The notes under the pieces were generated by a model. That model made no database searches. It was not told where the DNA came from and saw nothing but the letters and a program-made list of their open reading frames with translations. Positions 46,921 to 55,924 of a stretch of DNA of 64,000 bases are shown piece by piece. The stretch comes from Candidatus Puniceispirillum sp. (GTDB lineage Bacteria > Pseudomonadota > Alphaproteobacteria > Puniceispirillales > Puniceispirillaceae): NCBI GenBank assembly GCA_028382965.1, contig JAOEUK010000010.1, positions 1-64,000 of the forward strand, read 5' to 3'. A program made the translations under genes and the position numbers. Position 1 is the stretch's first letter; the number at the start of each line of letters is the position of its first letter.

Positions 46921-49605
46921 GTGAGCGACATAACTGAGCTAAGTAATCCAACCATTTCAATTTCAGAGGAAATGCGGAAATCCTATCTGGATTACGCAAT
47001 GAGTGTGATTGTCTCGCGCGCACTTCCAGATGTAAGAGATGGCCTAAAGCCAGTTCACCGCCGCATTCTCTATGCCATGATGGAAGGTAATTATGACTGG
47101 TCAAAGCAACCACGTAAATCAGCCCGTATTGTTGGTGATGTCATGGGTAATTATCACCCACATGGTGACTCATCAATCTATGAAGCTATGGTTCGTATGG
47201 CACAGGACTTTTCCATGCGCCTACCGTTGGTTGACGGACAGGGAAACTTTGGTTCAGTTGACGGTGATCCAGCAGCAGCGATGCGTTACACCGAATCACG
47301 GCTTGCAAGGGCAGCTGAAAGTCTATTAAGAGACATTGATAAAAATACTGTTGATTTTTCTGCAAACTACGACGAAACCCAGCTTGAACCAACAGTTTTG
47401 CCAGCTGAGTACCCAAACTTATTGGTAAACGGTGCTAATGGTATTGCTGTCGGCATGGCCACCAACATTCCACCCCATAACCCAGGGGAGGTAATTGCTG
47501 CTTGTGAAGCGTATATTGCTAACCCTGATATTAGTACAGATGCATTGACTGAGATTGTACCAGGACCCGATTTTCCAACAGGTGGTTTCATAATGGGGCG
47601 AATCGGTATACGTGAAGCTTACGCGACCGGTCGCGGATCAATCATCATGCGCGCTAGAGCTGAGGTGCAAACTAACGCCAAAGACCGTGAAGCTATAATC
47701 ATTCACGAAATCCCTTACCAAGTGAATAAAGCGCAATTACTTGAACGCATCGGGGAAATGGTTCGCGAAAAGACAATTGAAGGTATTTCTGATATCCGTG
47801 ACGAATCTGATAGAAATGGCATGCGCGTTGTTATCGAAATCAAACGCGATGCCGCAGGGGATGTGGTTCTTAACCAACTTTACCGTCACACAAGACTGCA
47901 AACCAGCTTTCCAGTTAATTTACTTGCAATGAATAGTGGACGCCCCCAGCAGATGGGGTTGAAAGATGTTATCACTGCATTTTGTGCTTTTCGTAAAGAA
48001 GTGGTGGTTCGCCGCACAACCTTCTTGCTATCAAAAGCACGAGATAGAGCTCACATTTTAGCGGGACTGATGGTAGCTTTGGCATCAATTGATGCAATCA
48101 TTGAGTTGATTAAAAAAGCACCGGACACCGAAACAGCCCGCAATGCTCTGTCTGAAAAAAATTGGCCGGCCTTTGAAGTAGGCGACTTTATCTCTTTGAT
48201 CGATGACCCTGGTCACGAAGTGATTGACGGACACTACCGCCTGTCTGAGACCCAAGCGCGCGCAATTTTGGAATTGCGCTTGCAGCGTTTAACCGGAATG
48301 GAGCGCAGTAAATTATCTGATGAAACTCGTGAACTTGCTGAGAAAATAGCCGATTATCTTGATACTCTTGGGTCTGAGACGCGCGTAAACCAGGTTGTTC
48401 TTGATGAATTAGCCGCAACACGGGAACGTCTTGCAAGTCCTCGCCGAACAGAAATCACAGACCAACTTGGAGATCAGGATGATGAGGATTTAATTCAACA
48501 AGAAGACATGGTCGTAACAGTTAGTCATCGTGGGTATATCAAACGGGTGCCATTATCTATTTACCGTGCTCAAAGGCGTGGCGGCAAGGGCCGTGCGGGA
48601 ATGAAGACGCGGGATGAAGATTTTGTCACAAGGTTATTTGTAACCAACACTCACACACCAATTCTTTTTTTCACATCACGAGGAATGGTTTATCAACTAA
48701 AATGCTACAAACTACCAGAAGCAGCGCCTCAATCACTTGGTAAGGCGATGGTCAATATTTTGCCTATTGAAACAGAAGAAACTATTAACACAGTTATGCC
48801 AATGCCGGAAGATGAAACGAGCTGGGCAGATTTGAATGTTATGTTTGCAACAGCATCTGGTAATGTTCGTCGAAATAATTTAAGCGATTTCACCAATATT
48901 AAGCGTAACGGCAAGATAGCTATGAAACTTCAAGATGGTGACGACCTAGTTGGTGTGTTGCCATGCAGCGATGACAATGATGTTTTGATGGCAACACGAA
49001 GCGGTAAAGCAATTCGTTTTGCTGCAAATGCCGTTCGTGTATTCCGCGGCCGAGACAGCACTGGGGTTAGAGGTATGCGGCTACTCAATGACGACAGTGT
49101 CGTATCAATGTCGATCATTACTGATGAAGCTAATGAGTTCATTTTGTCTGTGACTGAAAATGGATATGGGAAACGCACTCAAGTGAGTGATTACCGCCGC
49201 TCAGGACGCGGAGGACAGGGTGTTGCCAACATAGAGACAAGTAAGCGTAACGGCCAAGTTATGGCGTCATTTGCAGTGGTAGAAGAAGATCAATTGATGC
49301 TAGTGACAAATATGGGGCAAATAATTCGAATTCGTGTTCATGGGGGTGAGGGTGACTCAATTCGAATAGCTGGTCGAAAAACTCAAGGGGTAAGATTGTT
49401 TGACGTTGCTGATGACGATAATGAAAAAGTTGTTTCAGCAGGACTGGTTCGTGAATCAGTTAGCGATGATGATGAAAATGGAGATATTAGTGCCGATGAC
49501 TCTGAGCAAATAGAAAAAGCCTTTATTGGGACTGACGATGATCAATCAACTCCTTCAGACAAGACAAGTTCAACTAATCAACTTAACGATGAGACTCCAG
49601 AATGA
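46921..49605 (+). CDS. gyrA: DNA gyrase subunit A
   Basis: 894 residues; introduces negative supercoils with GyrB. The catalytic tyrosine is Tyr123 in [10 protein letters not shown], and the GyrA box is [10 protein letters not shown] in the C-terminal beta-pinwheel. The quinolone-determining region reads HGDSSIYE, with Ser84 and Glu88 at the positions of Escherichia coli Ser83 and Asp87, i.e. no typical resistance change at Ser. The start is GTG (MSDI) without a strong ribosome-binding site. The acidic tail is typical. Overlaps coaD by ATGA. Confidence 0.97.
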   Translation: MSDITELSNPTISISEEMRKSYLDYAMSVIVSRALPDVRDGLKPVHRRILYAMMEGNYDWSKQPRKSARIVGDVMGNYHPHGDSSIYEAMVRMAQDFSMRLPLVDGQGNFGSVDGDPAAAMRYTESRLARAAESLLRDIDKNTVDFSANYDETQLEPTVLPAEYPNLLVNGANGIAVGMATNIPPHNPGEVIAACEAYIANPDISTDALTEIVPGPDFPTGGFIMGRIGIREAYATGRGSIIMRARAEVQTNAKDREAIIIHEIPYQVNKAQLLERIGEMVREKTIEGISDIRDESDRNGMRVVIEIKRDAAGDVVLNQLYRHTRLQTSFPVNLLAMNSGRPQQMGLKDVITAFCAFRKEVVVRRTTFLLSKARDRAHILAGLMVALASIDAIIELIKKAPDTETARNALSEKNWPAFEVGDFISLIDDPGHEVIDGHYRLSETQARAILELRLQRLTGMERSKLSDETRELAEKIADYLDTLGSETRVNQVVLDELAATRERLASPRRTEITDQLGDQDDEDLIQQEDMVVTVSHRGYIKRVPLSIYRAQRRGGKGRAGMKTRDEDFVTRLFVTNTHTPILFFTSRGMVYQLKCYKLPEAAPQSLGKAMVNILPIETEETINTVMPMPEDETSWADLNVMFATASGNVRRNNLSDFTNIKRNGKIAMKLQDGDDLVGVLPCSDDNDVLMATRSGKAIRFAANAVRVFRGRDSTGVRGMRLLNDDSVVSMSIITDEANEFILSVTENGYGKRTQVSDYRRSGRGGQGVANIETSKRNGQVMASFAVVEEDQLMLVTNMGQIIRIRVHGGEGDSIRIAGRKTQGVRLFDVADDDNEKVVSAGLVRESVSDDDENGDISADDSEQIEKAFIGTDDDQSTPSDKTSSTNQLNDETPE

Positions 49606-50114
49606 GTAAGAAAGTCATTATTTATCCTGGCACTTTTGATCCACTGACATACGGCCATATTGATATTATTGAAAGAGGAGCAAAGCTTGGTGATCAGCTG
49701 ATTGTTGCAGTGTCTTTAAATACAGGGAAACAGCCACTTTTTTCAATTAAAGAACGTGCTGCATTGGTCACAAGTGTTGTAGACCAAATTAACGCCTCAA
49801 AAAAAACAAGTTTACCCGTTTTAGTAAAAAGCTTTTCAGGTTTACTGACTGATTTTGCAACGGAGCAGGGCGCTAACTCAATTTTACGTGGATTGCGGGC
49901 CGTGGCTGACTTTGAATATGAGTTCCAGATGGCCAGCATCAATAAGCGGCTTCATGGGGAGTTAGAGACCATATTCTTAATGGCGGCAGAACAACAACAT
50001 TTTGTTGCATCCCGCTTTGTTAAAGAAATTGCTATTTTTGGTGGGGATGTGTCCAGTTTTGTTCCCCAAAATGTGTCTTTGGCTTTAGAGCTGAAGCTGA
50101 AAGCAACAAAATGA
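49602..50114 (+). CDS. coaD: Phosphopantetheine adenylyltransferase
   Basis: 170 residues; the penultimate step of coenzyme A synthesis. [15 protein letters not shown] is the nucleotidyltransferase motif with His19, and [18 protein letters not shown] is the second signature. Translationally coupled to gyrA (ATGA overlap), a common alphaproteobacterial arrangement. Confidence 0.95.
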   Translation: MSKKVIIYPGTFDPLTYGHIDIIERGAKLGDQLIVAVSLNTGKQPLFSIKERAALVTSVVDQINASKKTSLPVLVKSFSGLLTDFATEQGANSILRGLRAVADFEYEFQMASINKRLHGELETIFLMAAEQQHFVASRFVKEIAIFGGDVSSFVPQNVSLALELKLKATK

Positions 50115-50221
50115 ATATTTTTAACAAAAAATACATTCTATCACCCCAAACAAAATGATCTGTCACCCGAAACAAATCAATTTCTATGAATATTATAATC
50201 CTACATACTTAAACCGTTAGT

Positions 50222-50450
50222 TACGGCGAAAAAATTAGATAAGAGAACAGGCGTTGGCACTACTGTAGCTTCTAAGGTCACTTGCTCACAGTCTAAAGGT
50301 CACCGGGCCAAAGTTAAGCTACACGCAAACCATTGGTAGCCTTCAAGAAAAAAACTAATCATAAGGCAAAAAAGGGTTTACAGCGATTCACGCTTTAGGT
50401 AAGACAGGGACAAGTGACTTGTAGACACCAAACGTCACTTGTCCTTTTTT
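50222..50450 (+). ncRNA. Candidate structured RNA upstream of tRNA-Lys
   Basis: These 230 bases hold no ORF but strong pairing. GTAGCTT (50264-50270) pairs with AAGCTAC (50315-50321) with further outer pairs, and the region ends in an 11-bp terminator hairpin. A -10-like TATAAT at 50194-50199 lies just upstream. The 8-mer GTCACTTG or its complement occurs four times in alternating orientation (50277, 50411, 50434 and inside tRNA-Lys at 50499), allowing mutually exclusive stems. It may be a small RNA or a leader controlling the tRNA. I recognise no known family. Confidence 0.35.
50408..50450 (+). terminator. Strong intrinsic terminator before tRNA-Lys
   Basis: GGACAAGTGAC (50408-50418) pairs perfectly with GTCACTTGTCC (50434-50444), followed by six T. 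It sits only 24 bases before the tRNA-Lys gene. Confidence 0.85.
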
Positions 50451-50474
50451 ATGTACTTAAGTTCGCTTCAGTAC

Positions 50475-50550
50475 GGGCGCGTAGCTCAGTTGGTAGAGCA
50501 AGTGACTTTTAATCACTGGGTCACAGGTTCGAATCCTGTCGCGCTCACCA
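50475..50550 (+). tRNA. tRNA-Lys (UUU)
   Basis: A 76-nt cloverleaf with encoded CCA. The acceptor GGGCGCG pairs with CGCGCTC (one G-U), the D-arm is GCTCAGTTGGTAGAGC, the anticodon arm AGTGACTTTTAATCACT gives TTT, and the T-arm is CAGGTTCGAATCCTG. This tRNA is also a substrate expected for MnmH. Its 3' end is duplicated downstream at 51996-52021. Confidence 0.97.
50525..50550 (+). repeat. Left copy of a 26-bp direct repeat (candidate attL in tRNA-Lys)
   Basis: The last 26 bases of tRNA-Lys, from the T-arm to CCA, are repeated exactly at 51996-52021. Duplication of a tRNA 3' end is the signature of tyrosine-recombinase integration. Confidence 0.65.
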
Positions 50551-50666
50551 TTTTATATGGTAGTAAGCCACTGAAAGCATTAGCTTTTGGTGGCTTACTT
50601 TTTTTCTTGGTGAATTTTGAGATACCGTTTATATGTCAACATTCGAACGAATAGGGCAATTCTTTT

Positions 50667-51794
50667 ATGTACATAAAATATTTTTTTGTGCTTATGCACC
50701 TTTTATTTTTTACAAACATAGCCTTTGGTGATGAACGTATAAAAAGCATCACTCTTGGAGGTATGGAACTTGATAGAGCAAAATTCCACCTTATCGATGC
50801 GAATTTAGACAGAATTAAATCTTCAAATTTTAACTCTATTACCCTTATTGTAGATTGGTATGTAAATACGCATCGAGATCCAAAGATTTTGCCGCGCTAT
50901 CCTGGAGAGCCATTTCCTGACACCAACTGGTTTAAACCTACACTTACGCATGAAGAAATTATAGAAATTTCAAAAAAAGCTCGTTCAAGGGGTTTGGATG
51001 TAATTTTAAAAATGCATATAGAGCCTCTGGACTGGCCATTTGGGGGGCAAGGGCGCTATGCGATAAAACCGAGTAAGGTTTTGTGGGATCACTATGAAAA
51101 TTTTGCGATCGATACTGCTAAAATTGCAAATAAAATTAACGCTAAATTATTGTTTTTAGGAACTGAGACTGATCACTTAACAACAAACCCTGCTAAGTGG
51201 AAACAAATCATAAAGTCTGTAAAAAAATATTATTCTGGCCCTCTAAGTTATGCAGCATCATTTAATGGCAAACCCAATTTTTCAGCTTCTCAATGGTCGC
51301 CACCTGACAATTGTGGACCATGCAAAACTAAAATATGGGGAGAATTTGATTTCATTGGATTTGAACCATACGCTGCCTTAACTTCAAAAACAGACCCATC
51401 CCTCGATGAAATGAAGCGGGGTGTTAGGAGAATCATTGATCTGGTGATGCTACCGCTGAGCAAAAAATACAATAAAAAGCTTATAATTCCAGAGATTGCT
51501 TTTATGTCTTTTGATGGTGTAAACACCAATCCTATTTCGCTACATACCAGTAAATATAAAGTTGAGGATATGCCCCCTGATCATGAGGAGCAAGCTATGG
51601 CCTACCAAGCTTGGTTGGAAGTTTTGAACGAACAAAAATATAAAAGCTTAGTCTATGGAATAATTCTCTGGCCTGGTTTTTTAAGAGAGCCGAGTGAAGA
51701 TATGCAAAGTTGGATACAGCAGGAAAAATGGGATTTAATCTGGGGCAAAAAAGCTGAGAAAACTATCAGAAATGCTTTCAATGACTGGAATTAG
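50667..51794 (+). CDS. Secreted GH113-like TIM-barrel glycosidase
   Basis: 375 residues with a signal peptide (about 1-21) and a TIM-barrel resembling GH113 and related hydrolases. LLFLGTETDHLTTNPAKW gives the candidate acid/base Glu167, KKLIIPEIAFMSFDG the nucleophile Glu276, and GEFDFIGFEPYAAL the intervening strand. GH113 enzymes cut beta-mannan; the substrate here is unproven. It is the only gene between tRNA-Lys and the repeated tRNA end, more AT-rich than its neighbours and without functional context, consistent with acquisition by integration. Confidence 0.7.
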   Translation: MYIKYFFVLMHLLFFTNIAFGDERIKSITLGGMELDRAKFHLIDANLDRIKSSNFNSITLIVDWYVNTHRDPKILPRYPGEPFPDTNWFKPTLTHEEIIEISKKARSRGLDVILKMHIEPLDWPFGGQGRYAIKPSKVLWDHYENFAIDTAKIANKINAKLLFLGTETDHLTTNPAKWKQIIKSVKKYYSGPLSYAASFNGKPNFSASQWSPPDNCGPCKTKIWGEFDFIGFEPYAALTSKTDPSLDEMKRGVRRIIDLVMLPLSKKYNKKLIIPEIAFMSFDGVNTNPISLHTSKYKVEDMPPDHEEQAMAYQAWLEVLNEQKYKSLVYGIILWPGFLREPSEDMQSWIQQEKWDLIWGKKAEKTIRNAFNDWN

Positions 51795-51860
51795 GTATTT
51801 TATTCATGGACTTTGCTATGCATAGAGCAAAAGGCAAGAAAAAGAAAAAAGCATAGCCCA

Positions 51861-51901
51861 GTGCCAAGAGCTTTGGCACCAGCGGGTGCCAAGCTGGTGC
51901 C
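51861..51901 (+). other. Two mutually exclusive hairpins after the glycosidase gene
   Basis: GTGCCAA/TTGGCAC (51861-51879, 7 bp) and GGCACCAGC/GCTGGTGCC (51875-51901, 9 bp) share bases 51875-51879, so only one can form. No U-run follows. They could end the glycosidase transcript or mark element DNA. Confidence 0.45.
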
Positions 51902-51995
51902 CGACTACATGGGTGCAGGGGGGTTATAGTGGATTAAGTTTGACCCATAAGTATCTGTGATATATCACTTGAGGATATAGAAAGACGCTTTTTTT

Positions 51996-52021
51996 AGGTT
52001 CGAATCCTGTCGCGCTCACCA
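51996..52021 (+). repeat. Right copy of the 26-bp tRNA-Lys direct repeat (candidate attR)
   Basis: Exact copy of bases 50525-50550. The sequence upstream (a T-run and AAAGACGC) bears no resemblance to the 5' part of a tRNA, so this is a fragment, not a second tRNA gene. Confidence 0.65.
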
Positions 52022-52064
52022 CCATCCGATTTGTTGAAACCTATATCCTACAACAAAGAGGGTG

Positions 52065-52562
52065 ATGGCCTTACGGTTCTTAGTGGACTGTGTAGGACAG
52101 TGCTGGACATCCTACACCGAAAATTCCGGTGTATACCGGAAAAAACTGTGTATTTCACCGGAAATTAAAGACATCCTGCAAAGCTCACTAAACCAGAAAA
52201 TACACTGGAAAAACTTTTGTAGACTCGTCCTACTCAATTTGTTTTCATTGGATTATTTAAGACTTTTGCGCTGTATCACGTTCACCATTTTATATTTGGA
52301 AAGACTATTTTCTGAGAGCTTTGGGTTACTTAATATCCCTGACCAATATCTTAAAGAGGGAAAAGATTCACATAAACACATGTTGTCTGATTTAAGTAAA
52401 ACAGGGAATATGTTTAGAGCCTCATTAAAGTCAATATTTATAATAGGTTCATGCGTACTCTCACTGTTAGCTCTAATTCATTATCTTTCCTATTGTGAGA
52501 ATTGGATACCATGGCCAATTATGGCGGCTATTACACTGATACGAAGTGTGATTGGAATTTAA
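52065..52562 (+). CDS. Hypothetical, possibly remnant membrane protein
   Basis: An open frame of about 165 codons. The first 45 codons coincide with dense hairpins (52090-52141) and may not be translated. The second half has a clear hydrophobic segment (SIFIIGSCVLSLLALIHYL) and WIPWPIMAAITL. No family recognised and no good ribosome-binding site at the first ATG. An internal copy of the tRNA-Lys end (52282-52295) runs through it, which suggests composite or decayed DNA. Confidence 0.3.
   Translation: MALRFLVDCVGQCWTSYTENSGVYRKKLCISPEIKDILQSSLNQKIHWKNFCRLVLLNLFSLDYLRLLRCITFTILYLERLFSESFGLLNIPDQYLKEGKDSHKHMLSDLSKTGNMFRASLKSIFIIGSCVLSLLALIHYLSYCENWIPWPIMAAITLIRSVIGI
52090..52141. other. Cluster of adjacent hairpins
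   Basis: GTGTAGGA/TCCTACAC (52090-52117) is followed by TTCCGGT/ACCGGAA (52124-52141), and CACCGGAAATT recurs near 52156. Such stacked inverted repeats are unlike the rest of the window. Confidence 0.5.
52282..52295 (+). repeat. 14-nt copy of the tRNA-Lys end plus its flank
   Basis: TCACCATTTTATAT at 52282-52295 equals 50545-50558, i.e. the last six bases of tRNA-Lys and the eight bases after it. It may be the original downstream junction displaced by insertion. Confidence 0.5.
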
Positions 52563-52691
52563 TACTTAAGATCAATAGCCAAACGGGTATGGGTTAAAAA
52601 CGCGGAACCCACGGGCTATTGTAGTTATAAATCACCACACGAACAGGAGAGTGTTCCTTGGAAAATCAATTACCTAAACCAGAGCTACAAG

Positions 52692-52720
52692 AAAAAATGT
52701 CGCATAATGTATATTATGCG
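52692..52720 (-). terminator. Terminator of the tmk-holB-metG-tatD-MBL run
   Basis: On the minus strand CGCATAAT pairs with ATTATGCG (52701-52720, loop of four) and is followed by ACATTTTTTC (52700-52691). It starts 12 bases after the stop of the last minus-strand gene. Confidence 0.6.
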
Positions 52721-52731
52721 TATTTAAGTTT

Positions 52732-53508
52732 TTATAAATAAAAAGTCATCCCATCAACACCAGGTTCGGTACCCGCTGGGCAAATTGCAAGCAATGTCTC
52801 GTAATCCGCCGTAAGACCAAGATGAGTTAGTACTGCCCGCTGTGGCTTCACCCTTTCTATCCACTCAAATGTCTGTTCGTAATGACTATGGGACTGGTGC
52901 GGCGATGCGCGTAATGCCTCTACAATCCAAAGCTCAATACCGGCTAGCTTAGCTAACACCTCATCTTTCATACCCACAACATCAGTAGAGTATCCAAATT
53001 TTTTATCAAACAGAAAACCAAGTGAGCTAGTATTACCATGATCCTGCTTAAACAAATCAATCTTGCACCCGCCAATTTCCAGTCTACCACCAGCAACAAT
53101 ATGGTGCATCTTCATAGGCGGCACAAAATATGATGGAGACTTTAGGTGTTTCTCAAACAAATAGGGAAACCGCTCGATAATTTCGTCGCCATTCTGCTTT
53201 GTAGCATAAACAGGAATATCGTTACGCTCTGGCCAGTAAAAAGCCCGTAGATCGTCAAGACCAGCAACATGATCAGAATGAGTATGAGTAATCAGCAAGG
53301 CATCAATCCGCTCTAACCTCAATGGCAGAAGCTGGTTCCTAATGTCTGGTCCAGAATCAACCAAAATAATCTTATCATTCACCTCAACAAGAACGGCGCA
53401 CCGCTGACGTCGATTTCGAACATCACTTGGGTCACACTCACCCCAGCCAGCATGACCAAGCGCAGGCACCCCAACTGATGTACCACACCCAAGCATAGTT
53501 ACTTTCAT
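52732..53508 (-). CDS. MBL-fold metallohydrolase (PhnP-like)
   Basis: 258 residues with the metallo-beta-lactamase motif HTHSDH (75-80), an N-terminal MLGCGTSVGVP, and C-terminal THLGLTADYE. It resembles PhnP-type cyclic phosphodiesterases and relatives of RNase Z. In alphaproteobacteria it regularly follows tatD, so it may act on nucleic acid or nucleotide by-products. Overlaps tatD by four bases. Confidence 0.85.
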   Translation of the reverse strand: MKVTMLGCGTSVGVPALGHAGWGECDPSDVRNRRQRCAVLVEVNDKIILVDSGPDIRNQLLPLRLERIDALLITHTHSDHVAGLDDLRAFYWPERNDIPVYATKQNGDEIIERFPYLFEKHLKSPSYFVPPMKMHHIVAGGRLEIGGCKIDLFKQDHGNTSSLGFLFDKKFGYSTDVVGMKDEVLAKLAGIELWIVEALRASPHQSHSHYEQTFEWIERVKPQRAVLTHLGLTADYETLLAICPAGTEPGVDGMTFYL

Positions 53509-54308
53509 GATGCTACCATCCGGTTAAACAGACGCAATGTATTTTGTCGGGTAATATCCGCCATACAATCTATCTGTTTTCCTCGAACTGAGGCCAATTT
53601 TGTTAGTGTATGCACGGTATAGGCAGGCTCATTAGGCCGCCCACGATGCGGAACTGGCGCCAGATAAGGCGAATCTGTTTCCACCATTAACCGATCTTCA
53701 GGAATATCAGCAGCAATGGCCCGTAACTCTTCAGCTTTATTGAAGGTCAAAATACCCGAAAAGCTTATGTAAAAACCAATAGCAATTGCCCGCTGGGCAA
53801 GAACCGCTCCAGAACTAAAACAATGCAGAACGCCGCGAAACGCTCCCTTTTCCATTTCATCTTCTAGAATGGCCGCCACATCGTCATCAGCATCACGCGC
53901 ATGAACAATAATTGGCAAGCCAAGCTGGCGCGCGACCGCAATCTGGGCCCTAAAACTATCCTCTTGTTGTTTCGGTGTAGCGTAGCTATAAAAATAATCA
54001 AGCCCTGCCTCGCCAATAGCAACACATTTTGGATGATCTGCCGCTGCTAAAATGGCGCCAATATTGGCCGCATCTGGTTCACTAGCTGCCTCATGCGGAT
54101 GGATACCAATCGAGCACCAAATATTATCATAGGTTTCGGCTAAAGTCTTTGGCACATTAGATGTTGTTAGTTTCACACCAATAGTAATAATGTCGGAAAC
54201 ACCAGCACTGGCGGCCCGCGCCAGAACACCATCAATGTCGTCGGATAGCTGGGCATAATCAAGGTGAGCGTGGCTATCAATCATAATAGGTTTATTACCA
54301 TCTTTCAT
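53505..54308 (-). CDS. tatD: TatD-family metal-dependent deoxyribonuclease
   Basis: 267 residues; amidohydrolase-like barrel with DSHAHLDY (metal histidines 13 and 15), GEAGLDYFY, HARDADDD, LHCFSSG and VETDSPYLAPVPHRG. The family acts as a 3'-5' exonuclease/AP-type DNase. An internal ATG at 54284 directly before DSHAHLD is an alternative start. Follows metG after five bases. Confidence 0.93.
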   Translation of the reverse strand: MKDGNKPIMIDSHAHLDYAQLSDDIDGVLARAASAGVSDIITIGVKLTTSNVPKTLAETYDNIWCSIGIHPHEAASEPDAANIGAILAAADHPKCVAIGEAGLDYFYSYATPKQQEDSFRAQIAVARQLGLPIIVHARDADDDVAAILEDEMEKGAFRGVLHCFSSGAVLAQRAIAIGFYISFSGILTFNKAEELRAIAADIPEDRLMVETDSPYLAPVPHRGRPNEPAYTVHTLTKLASVRGKQIDCMADITRQNTLRLFNRMVAS

Positions 54309-54313
54309 TGTTT

Positions 54314-55855
54314 CTAGCTCTCGTCCAAATATCGGGGAAAGATAGGTTCGGGCTTAATGATTTTTTGACCATTGGCAAGCCGGGCTGCGCCACCAATAAC
54401 ACTAAAATCTCGTTCGTCACTATCAACCACTAACTGGTCCAGTATTTTTGCTGCAGACCTCGGCATTATTGGCTGAACTAGAATTCCAATTTGACGGATG
54501 GTTTCCGCCAGAACAGCTAGCACTTCTGCCATACGCAATGGATCAGTTTTTTTTAATGCCCAGGGCGCAACCGAGTCCACATAACGGTTTGCTTGCGATA
54601 CAACCTGCCAAATTACTCGTAATGCCTCGTGAAAAGCTTGATTATTGATATGTTGGCGAACTTTTTCTAGCAAGGCATCTGCGCTTGTCAACAGCGCTTT
54701 ATCTTCGTTTGTTAGGTTAATTGGCAAGGCTGGCATGATGCCATCGCAATTTTTAAAAATCATCGATAAAACACGTTGCGATAAATTTCCAAGATCATTT
54801 GAAAGATCACCATTCATTCGCTGGACCATTGCCTTGATTGAAAAATCACCATCATTGCCAAATGGAACTTCCCGCATCAAGAAATAGCGTGTCTGATCAA
54901 GCCCATAATTTTTAGCCAGCTGGTTGGGATCAATCGCATTTCCAAGAGACTTTGATATTTTCTGCCCATTATTTGTCCACCAGCCATGGGCATAAACACG
55001 GGTTGGCAATGGCAAGTCAGCAGCCATCAAGAATGCTGGCCAGTAAACAGCATGAAAACGCAAAATATCCTTGCCAACCATATGAAGATCCGCAGGCCAT
55101 AAGCGTGAATGTTTTTTGGCCTCGCCAGCCGGGCCATTAACTGGCCAACCCGTTGCAGTAAGATAATTTGTCAGCGCATCCAGCCAAACATACATCACAT
55201 GGTTATCATCACTGGGAACAGAAACACCCCATTTAAAGCTAGCACGGCTTATCGACAGGTCACGAAGCCCTCCTTTTACGAAACTTTTTACTTCGTTGAA
55301 CCGACTTTCTGGGCCAACAAAGCGAGGATTCTGCTCATAAAACTCCAACAACTTGACTTGCCATGCAGAAAGATTGAAGAAATATGACGGTTCCTCAACC
55401 CACTCAACAGGTGCACCAGTTGGGGCCTTCCCATCAACCAGTTCAGTTTCAGTGTAGAAAGCTTCATCACGGACCGAATACCATCCTTCATATTTTCCAA
55501 GCGTGATATGGCCATTTTTTTCTAAGATCGACCAAATTTCCTGGCATGCAGCTTTGTGTCTTTCTTCGGTTGTACGGATAAAATCATCATTCGAAAAATC
55601 CATACTTTTTGTTAAATCTTGAAAATTTTGGCTAACCTGATCAGTGAAAATTTGTGGGGTCAGGCCAGCAACTTCAGCTGCTTTTTCTACCTTTTGCCCA
55701 TGCTCATCAGTTCCTGTTAGAAAAGTCACATCATAACCATCAAGCCGCTTGAAACGCGCCAACACATCACAGGCAAGTGTTGTATAGGCGTGCCCAATAT
55801 GGGGCTTATCATTTACATAATAAATCGGCGTTGTAATGTAATAGCTTTTACTCAT
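54314..55855 (-). CDS. metG: Methionyl-tRNA synthetase
   Basis: 513 residues. HIGH at 19-22 (KPHIGHAYTT), second signature KISKSLGN. It is the short form without the C-terminal tRNA-binding (EMAP-like) extension, as in many alphaproteobacteria. Belongs to the conserved tmk-holB-metG-tatD-MBL run. Confidence 0.97.
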   Translation of the reverse strand: MSKSYYITTPIYYVNDKPHIGHAYTTLACDVLARFKRLDGYDVTFLTGTDEHGQKVEKAAEVAGLTPQIFTDQVSQNFQDLTKSMDFSNDDFIRTTEERHKAACQEIWSILEKNGHITLGKYEGWYSVRDEAFYTETELVDGKAPTGAPVEWVEEPSYFFNLSAWQVKLLEFYEQNPRFVGPESRFNEVKSFVKGGLRDLSISRASFKWGVSVPSDDNHVMYVWLDALTNYLTATGWPVNGPAGEAKKHSRLWPADLHMVGKDILRFHAVYWPAFLMAADLPLPTRVYAHGWWTNNGQKISKSLGNAIDPNQLAKNYGLDQTRYFLMREVPFGNDGDFSIKAMVQRMNGDLSNDLGNLSQRVLSMIFKNCDGIMPALPINLTNEDKALLTSADALLEKVRQHINNQAFHEALRVIWQVVSQANRYVDSVAPWALKKTDPLRMAEVLAVLAETIRQIGILVQPIMPRSAAKILDQLVVDSDERDFSVIGGAARLANGQKIIKPEPIFPRYLDES

Positions 55856-55924
55856 AAAATTTATCCATATAAAATCATTCTAAAAATGCAGTTGGTGTAG
55901 CAATGAGTTAGCCCAGCAACAACT

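Noticed and set aside
51996-52021. Second tRNA-Lys gene
   Set aside because: Only the 3' 26 bases are present; the acceptor 5' strand, D-arm and anticodon arm are missing, so it is a repeat fragment.
52658-52741. 27-codon frame starting TTG after AGGAG
   Set aside because: The spacing is good, but the frame overlaps the terminator hairpin and the end of the MBL gene and has no recognisable sequence.
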